A DNA stretch of 64,000 bases from Pseudidiomarina planktonica (GCF_900177775.1 NZ_FXWH01000003.1:62001-126000); one strand, 5' to 3'. Positions 47,855 through 57,434 are shown, counted from the stretch's first letter. Program-made: numbers and translations. Notes: generated by a model from the letters alone, not told the origin.

Positions 47855-49105
47855 TTAAGTTACCGCGTTGCGCTGCTGCCAGCGTTCACTCAAATGCGCC
47901 TTAGATTCAATCACATCAGCGAGTGCCTGCACTGCCAGATACACATCGTGGAAGCTGTTGTATAAGGGCGCAAAGCCTACCCGCAGGTAATTAGGTGAGC
48001 GGAAATCTGCCACCACGTCGCGTTCAATAAGTGCCTGGCAAATCCCGTATGCATGCTCACTTTCATAACTGAGTTGACTGCCCCGCTGGTTTCGATCTTC
48101 TGGAGCTATCAGTGTTAGTTCGCTGGTGAGTTCAAACTGCACTACTAAGTCGTGAAAAAGTTCGCTTAGCTGCATCGACTTGAATCTCAGTTGCCCTAGA
48201 TTCACATCTTTAAAGGCATCCAGTGCCGCATCCACTGCACTCATCGAAAGCACTGGCGGTGTGCCACCCAAAAACTGGCTAATACCCGGTGCCGGGCTGT
48301 AGTTAGGGGTAAATTCAAATGGATTCGCGTGACCCATCCAACCTACTAGCGGTTGCTGTAGCTTGGCATGGTGCCGCTCGGCCGCGTAAATAAAGGCAGG
48401 TGCGCCGGGGCCACCATTTAAATATTTATAAGTGCAGCCCACCGCAAAGTCGGCTTGCCAGGCATCTAAATCAACGGGCAATACGCCGGCACTATGCGCT
48501 AAATCAACAATAACCATAGCGCCAGCTGCGTGCGCTTTGGCTATTAGTGTTTCAACATCAAGTCGCCGACCGGTGCGAAAGTTTACTTCAGTAACTAGAA
48601 CTACAGCAGTTGTGTCCGTAACTGCATCGGCTAGTTGCTGTTCTTTCTCCAATACCAGTTCGCAACGCTGCTGTCCTAGCAATTGCTGAAGACCCTGCAC
48701 CATATATAAGTCGGTTGGAAAGTTGTCTGGTGTAGACAGCACCTGATTTTTCTGTGGCTGTTCTGTTTGCACCAGCGTAAGTGATGCGGCTAACGTCTTG
48801 AATAAGTTTACCGAAATAGAGTCGCAGCAAATAACCTGACCCGGTGCGGCACCAACTAATGGCGCAATTTTTTCACCAACACGCTGCGGTAAACCAATCC
48901 AGTTATGTTTATTCCAACTGGTAATAGCATCTTTTCCCCATTGGCGGTTCGTTACTTCGGCTACCCGAGCGTGGGTATCGTGGCTCATTAAACCCAGCGA
49001 GTTGCCATCCAGATAAACTTTTCCCGGCGGAATATAAAAGCGATCGCGGGCAAAGCCAATGGGGTCGTTGTTATCAAGCTCGAGCACGTTCTGTTTGGTT
49101 ATCAC
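47855..49105 (-). CDS. kynU: Kynureninase
   Basis: Kynureninase cleaves kynurenine to anthranilate and alanine in tryptophan degradation. With GTG 49105 as start the protein has 416 residues, the usual length. The PLP lysine is Lys227 in CTYKYLNGGPG; other motifs are YLDGNSLGLMS, DSISVNLFKTLAASL, DLAHSAGVLPVDLDAW and YLRVGFAPLYNSFHDVYLAV. AGGAG lies eight bases before the GTG, and its first codon overlaps the stop of the upstream hydrolase (GTGA), coupling the two. The longer frame starting at 49174 would intrude into that gene. Confidence 0.95.
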   Translation of the reverse strand: MITKQNVLELDNNDPIGFARDRFYIPPGKVYLDGNSLGLMSHDTHARVAEVTNRQWGKDAITSWNKHNWIGLPQRVGEKIAPLVGAAPGQVICCDSISVNLFKTLAASLTLVQTEQPQKNQVLSTPDNFPTDLYMVQGLQQLLGQQRCELVLEKEQQLADAVTDTTAVVLVTEVNFRTGRRLDVETLIAKAHAAGAMVIVDLAHSAGVLPVDLDAWQADFAVGCTYKYLNGGPGAPAFIYAAERHHAKLQQPLVGWMGHANPFEFTPNYSPAPGISQFLGGTPPVLSMSAVDAALDAFKDVNLGQLRFKSMQLSELFHDLVVQFELTSELTLIAPEDRNQRGSQLSYESEHAYGICQALIERDVVADFRSPNYLRVGFAPLYNSFHDVYLAVQALADVIESKAHLSERWQQRNAVT

Positions 49106-49989
49106 TTGGCACTCTCCTGACTGGGCGCTGAGCTTTGTAAGCTCTGCCGCAGCGCTGTAATGATGTGGCGCCATGCAGGGGCGCCCGGATGAATCATATC
49201 AAAATGGCCAGCTTCGCGAATTTCGAGTGTGGTAGCTCCCGGAAGTTGTGCTTGCTGCAGCGGAACCACTGTGTCGTCTGTACCATGAATAAGCAAGGTC
49301 GCGGTGTCAGGTTCGGGCTGACTGGCAGGATTTGCCAGTTGATATGCGGCTTCTAGCTGCGCTGGTGTACCGCCCATAAATGCTTGTGCACCTTGCTCAC
49401 AGCCGGAGTTGCCGGAAGCGTAACTAGCAAGATCAGTGATGGCTGCCAACCCGATAACCGTATCAATATCCACCGACGACTGCTGCGCGGCAAGCAACGC
49501 AAGGTGACCACCAGCTGAGTGTCCCATTAAGGTCACTTGATCTAAGTTGAGCTGTTGTTGTCCTAATGCGGTAAGTGCCGCATGAATGTCGTTTAATGAT
49601 CCGGGCCAGCCACCGCCGGGTTCGCCGGCGCGCCGATATTCAATATTCCACACCGCAAAACCCTGATCCCGAAGGGCGGTGGCAAAGGCCTGACTGTGCT
49701 TTATATCGTAAGCGCTAAGCCAGCAGCCGCCATGAATAAAGGCTACTACCGGCGCATCTTTCGCTGCAGGCAGCCACAGTTCAGCATATTGTGAGGGCTC
49801 AGTGCCATAGTTAATGCGCTGGTTGGGCTGCGCTACCGGCAGCTGAGTGAGCGCCTGATAGGGCACCTGGGCCGCCACCGATTGGTACTCTATTGGTGCC
49901 CCGGTGGTAGTCTTTGGTGTGTTATTAACCGTGCAAGCGCTAAGTGTTGTAGCTATACAAGCTGCCGCTAGAAGAGAGTTTTTTTTCAT
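49102..49989 (-). CDS. Lipoprotein alpha/beta-hydrolase, likely kynurenine formamidase
   Basis: A 295-residue alpha/beta-hydrolase with a lipoprotein signal ending in the lipobox LSAC. The oxyanion motif HGGCWLSAYD, the nucleophile elbow MGHSAGGHLALL and the late histidine AGHFDMIHPGAP place it in the esterase/formamidase branch that includes kynurenine formamidase. Coupling to kynU (4-nt overlap) supports hydrolysis of N-formylkynurenine. A lipid anchor on such an enzyme is unexpected, since formamidase should be cytosolic. Tryptophan dioxygenase is not in the window. Confidence 0.8.
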   Translation of the reverse strand: MKKNSLLAAACIATTLSACTVNNTPKTTTGAPIEYQSVAAQVPYQALTQLPVAQPNQRINYGTEPSQYAELWLPAAKDAPVVAFIHGGCWLSAYDIKHSQAFATALRDQGFAVWNIEYRRAGEPGGGWPGSLNDIHAALTALGQQQLNLDQVTLMGHSAGGHLALLAAQQSSVDIDTVIGLAAITDLASYASGNSGCEQGAQAFMGGTPAQLEAAYQLANPASQPEPDTATLLIHGTDDTVVPLQQAQLPGATTLEIREAGHFDMIHPGAPAWRHIITALRQSLQSSAPSQESAK

Positions 49990-50165
49990 GGGTGCGCTCA
50001 GTTACTGCATTTAAAGATAGCTAAGAATAGAATCTGTGTATCCTGCAATAAAGCGCAAGAATAATCTATACAACTTCTGTATATATCATGATTTTCTGTC
50101 ATGCCCACAAGCTGTGGTAGCATTTACCCAAAGTATTTCTAACTATCACTTCGCTGGAGAAGACG

Positions 50166-50300
50166 ATGTTTGCATTCCTGTTGTTTAGTTTCGTGCTCAG
50201 TGTGTTTGGCGTGATTGCGTATGTGAAAGTCCAGAATCTGGAAAAACGTTTGGACGAGTTGCAGCAAGAAAAACAAAAAATTGATAAGCCCGAGGACTAA
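50166..50300 (+). CDS. Small single-pass membrane protein (44 aa)
   Basis: MFAFLLFSFVLSVFGVIAYV forms one transmembrane helix, followed by a charged coiled-coil tail (EKRLDELQQEKQKIDKPED). GGAGA lies six bases before the ATG, and the frame ends at TAA 50298. The next gene, a GNAT-membrane fusion, starts six bases later. A small membrane protein just before a membrane-anchored acetyltransferase may be a partner or regulator. No family recognised; the ribosome site, composition and position argue that it is real. Confidence 0.72.
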   Translation: MFAFLLFSFVLSVFGVIAYVKVQNLEKRLDELQQEKQKIDKPED

Positions 50301-50306
50301 TAAGCA

Positions 50307-51323
50307 ATGATAACTATTAGGCGCGCAACCTATGATGATGTGCCAGCGCTGCATGCTCTGGCAGAACGTTTCTTACTGAAAAACCTAAAAGATCCGGAAA
50401 ATACTGGTTTTTTAATCTCCAACTTTTCGCCTGATATGTACAAGAACTATGTGGATACGGCAGAGTACTTCTGGGTGGCCGAAGAAGACGGCAAACTGGG
50501 AGGCTTCTTATTGGCTTACAAGAGCGAATCTATTAAGCCTGAGGAAGTGATTAACTCCTGCCTGCGTTATTCCGTGGTTCAGCCTTTCACCCTGATTAAG
50601 CAAATTTGCGGTAGTGGTGAGGTGCGCGGTGCGGCCTCCGCACTTTACGCGAAGTTATTTAAAGAAATGGATACGGATTTAGCTTTGGCGGCAGTGGTAA
50701 ATGAACCGCTAAATACCAAGTCTATTGAGTATCATCGTAAAGTTGGTTTTTCCCATTTGTGGGATTTGCACCCACCGGCGGATTACGACGGAGTGACCCG
50801 GGCACGCTCAATCTGGTTCTATTCCAAAACTGACACGCGGCCTCAAACTCGTATGGCGCAAGTGAATCGTCATGAACTGGTGCAGCATTTAATTGAAAAA
50901 GAGCAAGGTACTGCCAGCCTGTACATGCACGAAGACAATTTAAACTGGACCAAACTGGGCATGCTGGTTAGCTTTATGACCGCTATTCTTACTGCCTTTG
51001 CGTTCTTGCTCGAGCGTGATGCAACCACCACCAATAACTGGATTGTGAGCGTGTTGGTGGTATTTGGCTTTGTGGTGAATATTATGTTTTGCCTGAAACT
51101 GAAGTCAGGTTTGAACTTTTTAAATCATCACAAAAAGAACCTGCGTCGCTTTGACGATGCTATTGCCGGCATGATGCCGTCGATTCCGCATTATCTGGAT
51201 CAAAACACTGTAAAACAGTCGGTTACTGTGCGGGTAATGATTGCGCTGCCACTGTTTAGTTTAGGGCTCTGGAGTGTGTGTTCGGCATTGCTGATTAACA
51301 AATATTTCTTCAGTTTCTTGTAA
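50307..51323 (+). CDS. GNAT acetyltransferase fused to a membrane domain
   Basis: A 338-residue protein. Residues 1-175 form a GNAT-like domain (MITIRRATYDDVPALHALAE, then VVNEPLNTKSIEYHRKVGFS, a typical GNAT end). Residues about 200-338 carry three hydrophobic segments (about 215-235, 244-264 and 308-330) flanking a basic helical stretch (FLNHHKKNLRRFDDAIAG). The acetyl-CoA-binding loop is not a textbook Q/RxxGxG/A (GSGEVRGAASALY). The membrane part is unfamiliar to me. It starts six bases after a 44-residue membrane protein and probably forms an operon with it. Confidence 0.78.
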   Translation: MITIRRATYDDVPALHALAERFLLKNLKDPENTGFLISNFSPDMYKNYVDTAEYFWVAEEDGKLGGFLLAYKSESIKPEEVINSCLRYSVVQPFTLIKQICGSGEVRGAASALYAKLFKEMDTDLALAAVVNEPLNTKSIEYHRKVGFSHLWDLHPPADYDGVTRARSIWFYSKTDTRPQTRMAQVNRHELVQHLIEKEQGTASLYMHEDNLNWTKLGMLVSFMTAILTAFAFLLERDATTTNNWIVSVLVVFGFVVNIMFCLKLKSGLNFLNHHKKNLRRFDDAIAGMMPSIPHYLDQNTVKQSVTVRVMIALPLFSLGLWSVCSALLINKYFFSFL

Positions 51324-51427
51324 CTGATTAAAAACTAAAAAGAAATAATTTGTACAAAAATTAACCAATTGGTGGGCTTCCAAACTATACTTAATGTTAG
51401 GCATAAGTAGATCGTAAGGAGGTTACC

Positions 51428-51649
51428 ATGCGATTGTTAGGTGTCTGTATTGCAACCCTGGTACTAGTTGGATGTTCTAACGGCTCGAACTATGCGGGAA
51501 CGCAAAAGTACAAGTACGTTATCGACCACGACGAAGTGCAACAGGTAGAACGAGCGGCACGCCATTCAGTGCATAAGGTTGATGTATACTGGGTGAACCA
51601 GCCGCGCAAACGAGTGTTGATTGAAGAAGGTGTTAACAATCAACCATAG
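51428..51649 (+). CDS. Small lipoprotein
   Basis: A 73-residue protein with a lipoprotein signal and lipobox (TLVLVGCSNGS). The mature part is charged and contains no recognisable domain (KYKYVIDHDEVQQVERAARH). AGGAGG stands just before the ATG. A terminator follows immediately. Function unknown; the lipobox, ribosome site and terminator support the call. Confidence 0.8.
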   Translation: MRLLGVCIATLVLVGCSNGSNYAGTQKYKYVIDHDEVQQVERAARHSVHKVDVYWVNQPRKRVLIEEGVNNQP

Positions 51650-51671
51650 CTGGTTTGTAAGTTGATAAACC

Positions 51672-51706
51672 AAAGGAAAGTGCTCCGAACACTTTCCTTT
51701 TTATTT
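51672..51706 (+). terminator. Intrinsic terminator after the small lipoprotein
   Basis: AAAGGAAAGTG (51672-51682) pairs with CACTTTCCTTT (51690-51700) and is followed by T-rich sequence. It lies between convergent genes and may serve both directions. Confidence 0.87.
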
Positions 51707-51712
51707 AGTCGG

Positions 51713-52210
51713 TTAGCTGCAGCGACGATCAATTTCTTGTTTCAGCGGCTTGCGCAAGCCCAGCATAAAGACTACTTCCGCAACCACAAATAAGGGCCCA
51801 ATGGCCAGCCCCATAATATCGTCCACAAAGGCAGGCTTACGGCCTTCAAAATAGTGGCCAATGAATTGGAATACCCAACCTACGACAAACAGGCCGATGC
51901 CCCACATGAGCCATTCACCAGTGCTGAGCTGGGCAATTGCACTGCCTACGTTCAGACAGATCCACAATAACAGCGCCATCAATAAGCCCAGCGGAATATC
52001 CAGCCGCACGTAAAAAATAACAGCCACAATTACTAGAATGTTCGCTGGTGAAATACTCAGTCCGCTAATAACAAAATCAGGCCGTGATAACAGCGTAATA
52101 AGAGCCAGCACTATCATTGGAATACCCACCAGGTGGGTTAAAATATTCTTAAAGTTACGATGATATGCGGCATATTGGGCAAGATGATCGGTAATTGTTT
52201 TGTGAGCCAT
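51713..52210 (-). CDS. Mpo1/DUF962 family membrane protein
   Basis: A 165-residue membrane protein with four hydrophobic segments. Histidines in YHRNFKNILTHLVGIP and FIGHYFEGRKPA match the conserved metal-binding positions of the yeast Mpo1/YGL010w family, which in yeast is an iron-dependent 2-hydroxy fatty acid dioxygenase. Bacterial roles are not established. I used ATG 52210 (MAHKTITDHLAQY); an in-frame ATG at 52222 is possible. The AI-2E permease starts 125 nt away on the other strand. Confidence 0.85.
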   Translation of the reverse strand: MAHKTITDHLAQYAAYHRNFKNILTHLVGIPMIVLALITLLSRPDFVISGLSISPANILVIVAVIFYVRLDIPLGLLMALLLWICLNVGSAIAQLSTGEWLMWGIGLFVVGWVFQFIGHYFEGRKPAFVDDIMGLAIGPLFVVAEVVFMLGLRKPLKQEIDRRCS

Positions 52211-52334
52211 AGTGCTTTCCATTTTATGTTCTGGCGATTCTTTACAAACCGTTACTTTATTCAAGCTTGCTACGCTGTGGCGGCGGTGTCAATATGAAAA
52301 CCAAAGCACGTACACCAGTCAATTGAGGAAAAAA

Positions 52335-53417
52335 ATGATGCGCGAGCAACTAGAGCGCCGGGCTTTTATGGTGTTGCTGATTATTGTCAGCATACTGTTC
52401 TTGCTGATTCTGGAACCCTACTGGGGAGCTATTTTCTGGGCTTGTGCTATTGCTGTGATTTTTTATCCAGTACAAAGCTGGTTAACCCGAAAAATAGGCG
52501 ATAAGCCGAACAGGGTCGCATTAATCACCTTGTTGCTGTGCATGATTATTGTGGTAATACCCGTATTGTTAATTGCCTCCACCTTTGTGAATGAAGGGGT
52601 GCAGCTCTACAAAGCTATTGATTCCGGTGACATTGACCCGAAGCAAATCATTACCCGCATGCAGGAAGCCTTTCCGACGGTTATTTCGTTGCTGGAACGT
52701 ATGGGTATTGAAGTGGGTGATTTGCGCACGCGCATTTATGAGGGCGCTACCCAGGCAAGTAAGTATCTGGCCAGCGAAACTCTTAGCTTTGGTACCGGCA
52801 CAGCCAGCTTCTTTATATCCTTGTCGCTGATGCTGTATCTGACGTTTTTCCTGTTGCGCGATGGTAACCGACTGATTGATCTTATGGTGAAAGCTCTACC
52901 ATTGGGCGATGAGCGGGAACGTAAACTGTTTTCAAAGTTTGCCGAGGTAACTCGGGCTACGGTGAAAGGTAATCTGGTAGTGGCCATAGTACAGGGTACT
53001 TTGGGCGGTATTATTTTCTGGATTCTGGATATTCCCGCACCGCTATTATGGGGTGTGGTGATGTCGGCCTTGTCGCTTATTCCTGCCATAGGTGCGGCGC
53101 TGGTGTGGTTACCGGTCGCCATTTATTTATACGCGCTGGGTGACTGGGTTGAGGGCACAGTGCTAGTTGCTTACGGCGCCATTATTATTGGCCTGGCCGA
53201 TAACATATTGCGGCCTTTGTTGGTTGGTCGTGATACCAAGCTGCCTGACTATATTGTGTTGTTTTCAACCATTGGTGGCCTGGCGCTAATGGGCATTAAT
53301 GGCTTTGTTATTGGCCCCTTAATTGCTGCTTTATTTATTGTTTCCTGGGACATCTTTATGCGGGAGTTTAATGCGGACCCCGATAATAGAGATAGCGATA
53401 ACTCCGGGAGTAACTAA
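52335..53417 (+). CDS. AI-2E family permease (PerM-like)
   Basis: A 360-residue membrane protein of the AI-2E transporter family (UPF0118). It begins MMREQLERRAFMVLLIIVSI with ATG 52335, five bases after GAGGA. Several hydrophobic segments, the VGRDTKLPDYIVLFSTIGGL motif and the NGFVIGPLIAALFIVSWDIF segment near the end are typical. Family members include the AI-2 exporter TqsA and sodium/proton antiporters, so substrate is uncertain. An upstream in-frame start at 52212 is not supported by a ribosome site. Confidence 0.9.
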   Translation: MMREQLERRAFMVLLIIVSILFLLILEPYWGAIFWACAIAVIFYPVQSWLTRKIGDKPNRVALITLLLCMIIVVIPVLLIASTFVNEGVQLYKAIDSGDIDPKQIITRMQEAFPTVISLLERMGIEVGDLRTRIYEGATQASKYLASETLSFGTGTASFFISLSLMLYLTFFLLRDGNRLIDLMVKALPLGDERERKLFSKFAEVTRATVKGNLVVAIVQGTLGGIIFWILDIPAPLLWGVVMSALSLIPAIGAALVWLPVAIYLYALGDWVEGTVLVAYGAIIIGLADNILRPLLVGRDTKLPDYIVLFSTIGGLALMGINGFVIGPLIAALFIVSWDIFMREFNADPDNRDSDNSGSN

Positions 53418-53450
53418 GCCCGAGCCCGGCTTACGACTATAGTATGAGCT

Positions 53451-53476
53451 TAAGGTGCTGGAATATTGACCGATAA
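53451..53476 (+). promoter_or_regulatory. FliA (sigma-28)-like promoter before the MCP gene
   Basis: ACCGATAA (53469-53476) matches the sigma-28 -10 consensus GCCGATAA at 7 of 8 positions. TAAGGTGC (53451-53458) gives a partial -35, with a spacer of 10 rather than 11. It lies 55 bp before the chemoreceptor gene, which is the class of gene FliA controls. Confidence 0.5.
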
Positions 53477-53531
53477 CAATAGAGACTGACTAAGTTAACT
53501 CTTACTCACGGTAAACTATTGTTGGGCTCCC

Positions 53532-55109
53532 ATGAAGCATACTAGGGTTGGATTTTTACTAATTACACTTGGGCTTGCACTGGTTTTGCAAGCCTTAACA
53601 CTGTGGTTGCTGGAAACACCCTGGCTACAGCTATTGTGTAATCTGGTGATTGTGGCGGCAATAGTGCTACTGAACCAGTGGTACACAGCCCGCAATGATA
53701 ATGCTGCTGAGGTGCAAACCAATGCTGGTGCTGCCGGGCAAGCAGACGCTAACAGCCGTTTGGCTGATGTGGCGAAAAATTCCGGTAGTAACGCCATTTC
53801 AACGGCTGAACTCAGCCATACCATTACCTCCCTGAACAAAGTTCTGCATAATTCCGTTGCCCGTTTAGGTAATGCGGTGCGTAATTCCAATACTGTTAGC
53901 GAACGTGCTCAGGACATTTACCAATTCAGCAGTGAGGTTGCTGCGGCAGGCGAGCAAACCCTGCAAATTAGTGTTACCGGGCAGCGTCAGGTGCAGCAGT
54001 TAACGGCAGAGATTGCTGAAATGGTAAAAGAAAGCCGTCGGGCCGCCACCACGGTTGCCGGTTTACGCGACAAGGCCGATCAAATTCTTAAAGTTACCGA
54101 CGTTATTCGTTCCATTGCTGACCAAACCAACTTATTGGCACTAAATGCCGCCATTGAGTCGGCGCGAGCGGGTGAGCATGGGCGAGGTTTCGCAGTGGTG
54201 GCTGATGAAGTACGCTCACTAGCGGCGCGCACCTCTACCGCAACGGTTGAAGTTGGCGATTTGGTGGAAGCCATTCATCAGGAAACCACCAGTGCCGCCA
54301 GTATTATGGATTTGCTGTCGGAACAGGTTGAACGGCAATCCGCTACTACCGGCACCATGGTAACGCAATTGGGCGACATTGCCGGTCAGGCGGAAACCAT
54401 GGAAGCGCAGCTGCGTAACATTGCCAGCAGCGTTGGTGACAATCAGCAGGACCTTGGTGAAAACGCCCAATTATTAACTGAGGTTGAAGCTGAGTTACTG
54501 AATCAGCAGCAGCAAATGGATACAGTGACTAGTCAGGCAACCGGACTTGAAGCTCAGGCGGAGCAGTTACTGGCGCTGTTGGTGGAGTCAGATGAGAATT
54601 CTCCGCACCGTCAAATTTACGATATTGCGCGGCATTCAGCGGATCGGGTAGAAGCTTTGTTAACTGCCGCCCTGCAAAGCGGTGAGTTAACCGAAGCACA
54701 GCTGTTTTCGAGAAATTACACAACGGTTGCCGGAGTAGAACCGAAGAAATTCGAAACGCCTTATACCGAGTTTTTCGATCGCGAATTACCCCGTATTCAG
54801 GAAGCAGCGGTAGAGCAAAATTCTCATGTGGTATTTGCTATTACCACCGACCCTAATGGTTATGTGGCACGCCACAATAATGCGTTTAATCAGCCGCTTA
54901 CCGGTAATCAACAGCAAGATCTGGTGGGTAACCGTTCACGGCGTATGTTTGACGATAAAACTGGCCGCCGTTGTGGTTCGCATACACACAAACTGCTGTT
55001 ACAAACCTATAAACGTGACACCGGCGAAGTCATGCATGACTTGTCGGTGCCCATTCATGTAAATGGTAAGCATTGGGGTGGCTTCCGTATTGGCTACCAC
55101 CCTTTATAA
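53532..55109 (+). CDS. Methyl-accepting chemotaxis protein with C-terminal sensor
   Basis: A 525-residue chemoreceptor. Two hydrophobic segments (about residues 7-28 and 33-50) with almost no periplasmic loop anchor it. The signalling hairpin is visible at [20 protein letters not shown] then [13 protein letters not shown] (about 195-235), followed by a long coiled coil. The C-terminal 160 residues are a separate sensory domain with [20 protein letters not shown] and [19 protein letters not shown]. Placing the sensor after the signalling domain, rather than in the periplasm, means it senses a cytosolic ligand. A FliA-like promoter precedes it. Confidence 0.92.
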   Translation: MKHTRVGFLLITLGLALVLQALTLWLLETPWLQLLCNLVIVAAIVLLNQWYTARNDNAAEVQTNAGAAGQADANSRLADVAKNSGSNAISTAELSHTITSLNKVLHNSVARLGNAVRNSNTVSERAQDIYQFSSEVAAAGEQTLQISVTGQRQVQQLTAEIAEMVKESRRAATTVAGLRDKADQILKVTDVIRSIADQTNLLALNAAIESARAGEHGRGFAVVADEVRSLAARTSTATVEVGDLVEAIHQETTSAASIMDLLSEQVERQSATTGTMVTQLGDIAGQAETMEAQLRNIASSVGDNQQDLGENAQLLTEVEAELLNQQQQMDTVTSQATGLEAQAEQLLALLVESDENSPHRQIYDIARHSADRVEALLTAALQSGELTEAQLFSRNYTTVAGVEPKKFETPYTEFFDRELPRIQEAAVEQNSHVVFAITTDPNGYVARHNNAFNQPLTGNQQQDLVGNRSRRMFDDKTGRRCGSHTHKLLLQTYKRDTGEVMHDLSVPIHVNGKHWGGFRIGYHPL

Positions 55110-55118
55110 GCCTTATTG

Positions 55119-56366
55119 TTAACTGTTCGATTTGCCGCTGACAAACTCAGGGTAGGCGGTAACTCCGCATTCGGTAACATCAGCCCCTTCATACTCAGCC
55201 TGTGCGCTAACGCGTATACCTATGGTTTTGCGTAATAACCACCACACCGCCAGGCTGGTAATAAATACCCAGGCAAAAATACAAAAGGCACCAAATAACT
55301 GAGTCCACAGGTTGGCTTCTGGGTTGCTAAGCGGAACCAGCAATAAACCGAACAGGCCGGCCACCCCATGCACCGAAATCGCACCTACCGGGTCATCAAC
55401 GCGCAGGCGGTCTATGGTGATAATAGAAACCACTACCAATAAACCAGCGCCAACGCCAATTAACGCGGCTAACAGCGGTGAGGGTGAAGCTGGGTCGGCG
55501 GTAATAGCCACTAAACCAGCCAGGGCACCGTTTAAAATCATGGTCAGGTCGGCTTTGCCCCAAATTCGGTGGGTTAGAATAAGGCTACTAATGGCGCCAC
55601 AGGCAGCCGCGGCGTTGGTGTTTACGAATACATCGGCAATGGCCAGAGCATTCTCAGTATCCGACAGTCGTAGCTGTGAGCCGCCGTTAAAGCCAAACCA
55701 GCCCATCCATAAAATAAGTGTACCTAAGGCGGCCAGTGGCATGTTGGCACCTGGAATAGCCTGAATAGAGCCGTCTTTGAAGTATTTGCCGTAGCGAGGT
55801 CCCAATAATAGTACGCCAGCCAAGGCTGCCGCTGCACCTGCCATGTGCACAATTCCCGAGCCGGCGAAATCCACGAAGCCCGCTTCACTAATAAAACCAC
55901 CACCCCAGGTCCAGTAACCTTCAACCGGGTAAATAAAGCCCGTTAGCACTACTGCAAACACTAAAAAGCTAATGAGTTTCATGCGCTCGGCAACCGCGCC
56001 CGAAACAATAGACATTGCGGTGGCCACAAACACCACCTGGAAGAAAAAGTCGGCGGCCTTCGCATGAGTGGCATCGCTGGCGGTTTCACCATAGCCCAAC
56101 GCCAAGCCCGGTAACCAACCACCTTCGGTATTGTTGGTGTACATAATGCCGTAGCCCACCAGCAAAAACAGGGTGCAGGCAATGGCGTACAAGGTAATGT
56201 TCTTAGTCAAAATTTCGGTGGTGTTTTTGGTGCGAACTAACCCCGCTTCAAGCATTGAAAAGCCCGCGGCCATCCACATAACTAACACGCCAGACAGCAG
56301 CAAATAAAAGGTATCCAGAGCAAAGCGCAACTCCGTTACTGTGGTACTTAGTTGAGTTGTTTCCAT
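55119..56366 (-). CDS. amtB: Ammonium transporter
   Basis: A 415-residue Amt protein with about eleven transmembrane segments. Family signatures are FSMLEAGLVRTKNTTEILTK, FAGSGIVHMAGAAAAL, LWMGWFGFNGGSQL, NTNAAAACGAISSL, GVGAGLLVVVSI and DPVGAISVHGVAGLFG (with the conserved histidine). It conducts ammonium into the cell and is gated by GlnK. It lies 11 nt downstream of glnK, the near-universal glnK-amtB order, transcribed away from the RcsF-like gene. Confidence 0.97.
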   Translation of the reverse strand: METTQLSTTVTELRFALDTFYLLLSGVLVMWMAAGFSMLEAGLVRTKNTTEILTKNITLYAIACTLFLLVGYGIMYTNNTEGGWLPGLALGYGETASDATHAKAADFFFQVVFVATAMSIVSGAVAERMKLISFLVFAVVLTGFIYPVEGYWTWGGGFISEAGFVDFAGSGIVHMAGAAAALAGVLLLGPRYGKYFKDGSIQAIPGANMPLAALGTLILWMGWFGFNGGSQLRLSDTENALAIADVFVNTNAAAACGAISSLILTHRIWGKADLTMILNGALAGLVAITADPASPSPLLAALIGVGAGLLVVVSIITIDRLRVDDPVGAISVHGVAGLFGLLLVPLSNPEANLWTQLFGAFCIFAWVFITSLAVWWLLRKTIGIRVSAQAEYEGADVTECGVTAYPEFVSGKSNS

Positions 56367-56377
56367 GGTAAGACTCC

Positions 56378-56785
<408 letters not shown>

Positions 56786-56870
56786 AACAGGTAAGCTCAT
56801 GATTTATATAGAATCGTGGTTTTGGGGTAGGTGATTTGTTGCATCATTGTTGAGCAATGGGGCTGTAGGT

Positions 56871-56885
56871 GCACCAAATTGGTGC
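56871..56885. promoter_or_regulatory. NtrC-type enhancer palindrome
   Basis: GCACCAAATTGGTGC is a perfect 7-bp inverted repeat around one base. It closely matches the NtrC site of the E. coli glnA enhancer (GCACCAN3TGGTGC form). It is centred about 100 bp upstream of the glnK sigma-54 element, in the glnK-rcsF divergent gap. A weaker TTGCATC-TGAGCAA arrangement at about 56838-56856 may be a second site. Confidence 0.6.
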
Positions 56886-56984
56886 GTAAATCCCAGCGCT
56901 AAAGCGCCTTTTTACTGGACAATTGCAGCACAAAAAATTATCGTTGTGAGCCTTCACAGACGAACAAAATGGGTGTGTAAATTA

Positions 56985-57434
56985 ATGCAAAAAGGATGGC
57001 TTTTTCGAGTTACTGGCGGGCTAATGCTGCTGTTATTAGCAGGTTGTCAGAACATTCCTTTTTTATCTGATACAGAACCCAAACGCGCATCTTTAGATGA
57101 AGTGCTGTTGGAACAAGTACAGTTTTATCGTCCGTACGAAATTTATAATGCTGATTTTGAAGCACAACTGTTAGGTTCGGCGCGCGGCATTGACTGCCAG
57201 CAAGGCTGGAATGATGATGCACCTGAACAACGCAGTGCATTGCTGGCACTAAAGGCCGACGTACTAAATGCAGGTGGTAATGCGGTAGTGCTTACTCACT
57301 GCCAGACCGTTGAACTAAATCAGTGCAATGCTGCAATTCAGTGCGACGGTACTGGTTACGTGGTAGACGAAGAGCAACGCAAACAGCAGCAATCATCGAA
57401 CTCACCATTGGATAAACCCGATATCTGGTTTTAA
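56985..57434 (+). CDS. rcsF: RcsF-like outer-membrane lipoprotein
   Basis: A 149-residue lipoprotein with lipobox LLAGC. The mature domain has four cysteines (DCQQGW; HCQTVELNQCNAAIQC) spaced much like the two-disulfide E. coli RcsF, together with ALKADVLNAGGNAVVLTHC. RcsF senses envelope stress and feeds the Rcs phosphorelay via IgaA; whether that relay exists here cannot be told. A 100-residue region before the first cysteine replaces the usual proline-rich linker. ATG 56985 gives a standard signal; an upstream in-frame start lacks one. Confidence 0.8.
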   Translation: MQKGWLFRVTGGLMLLLLAGCQNIPFLSDTEPKRASLDEVLLEQVQFYRPYEIYNADFEAQLLGSARGIDCQQGWNDDAPEQRSALLALKADVLNAGGNAVVLTHCQTVELNQCNAAIQCDGTGYVVDEEQRKQQQSSNSPLDKPDIWF

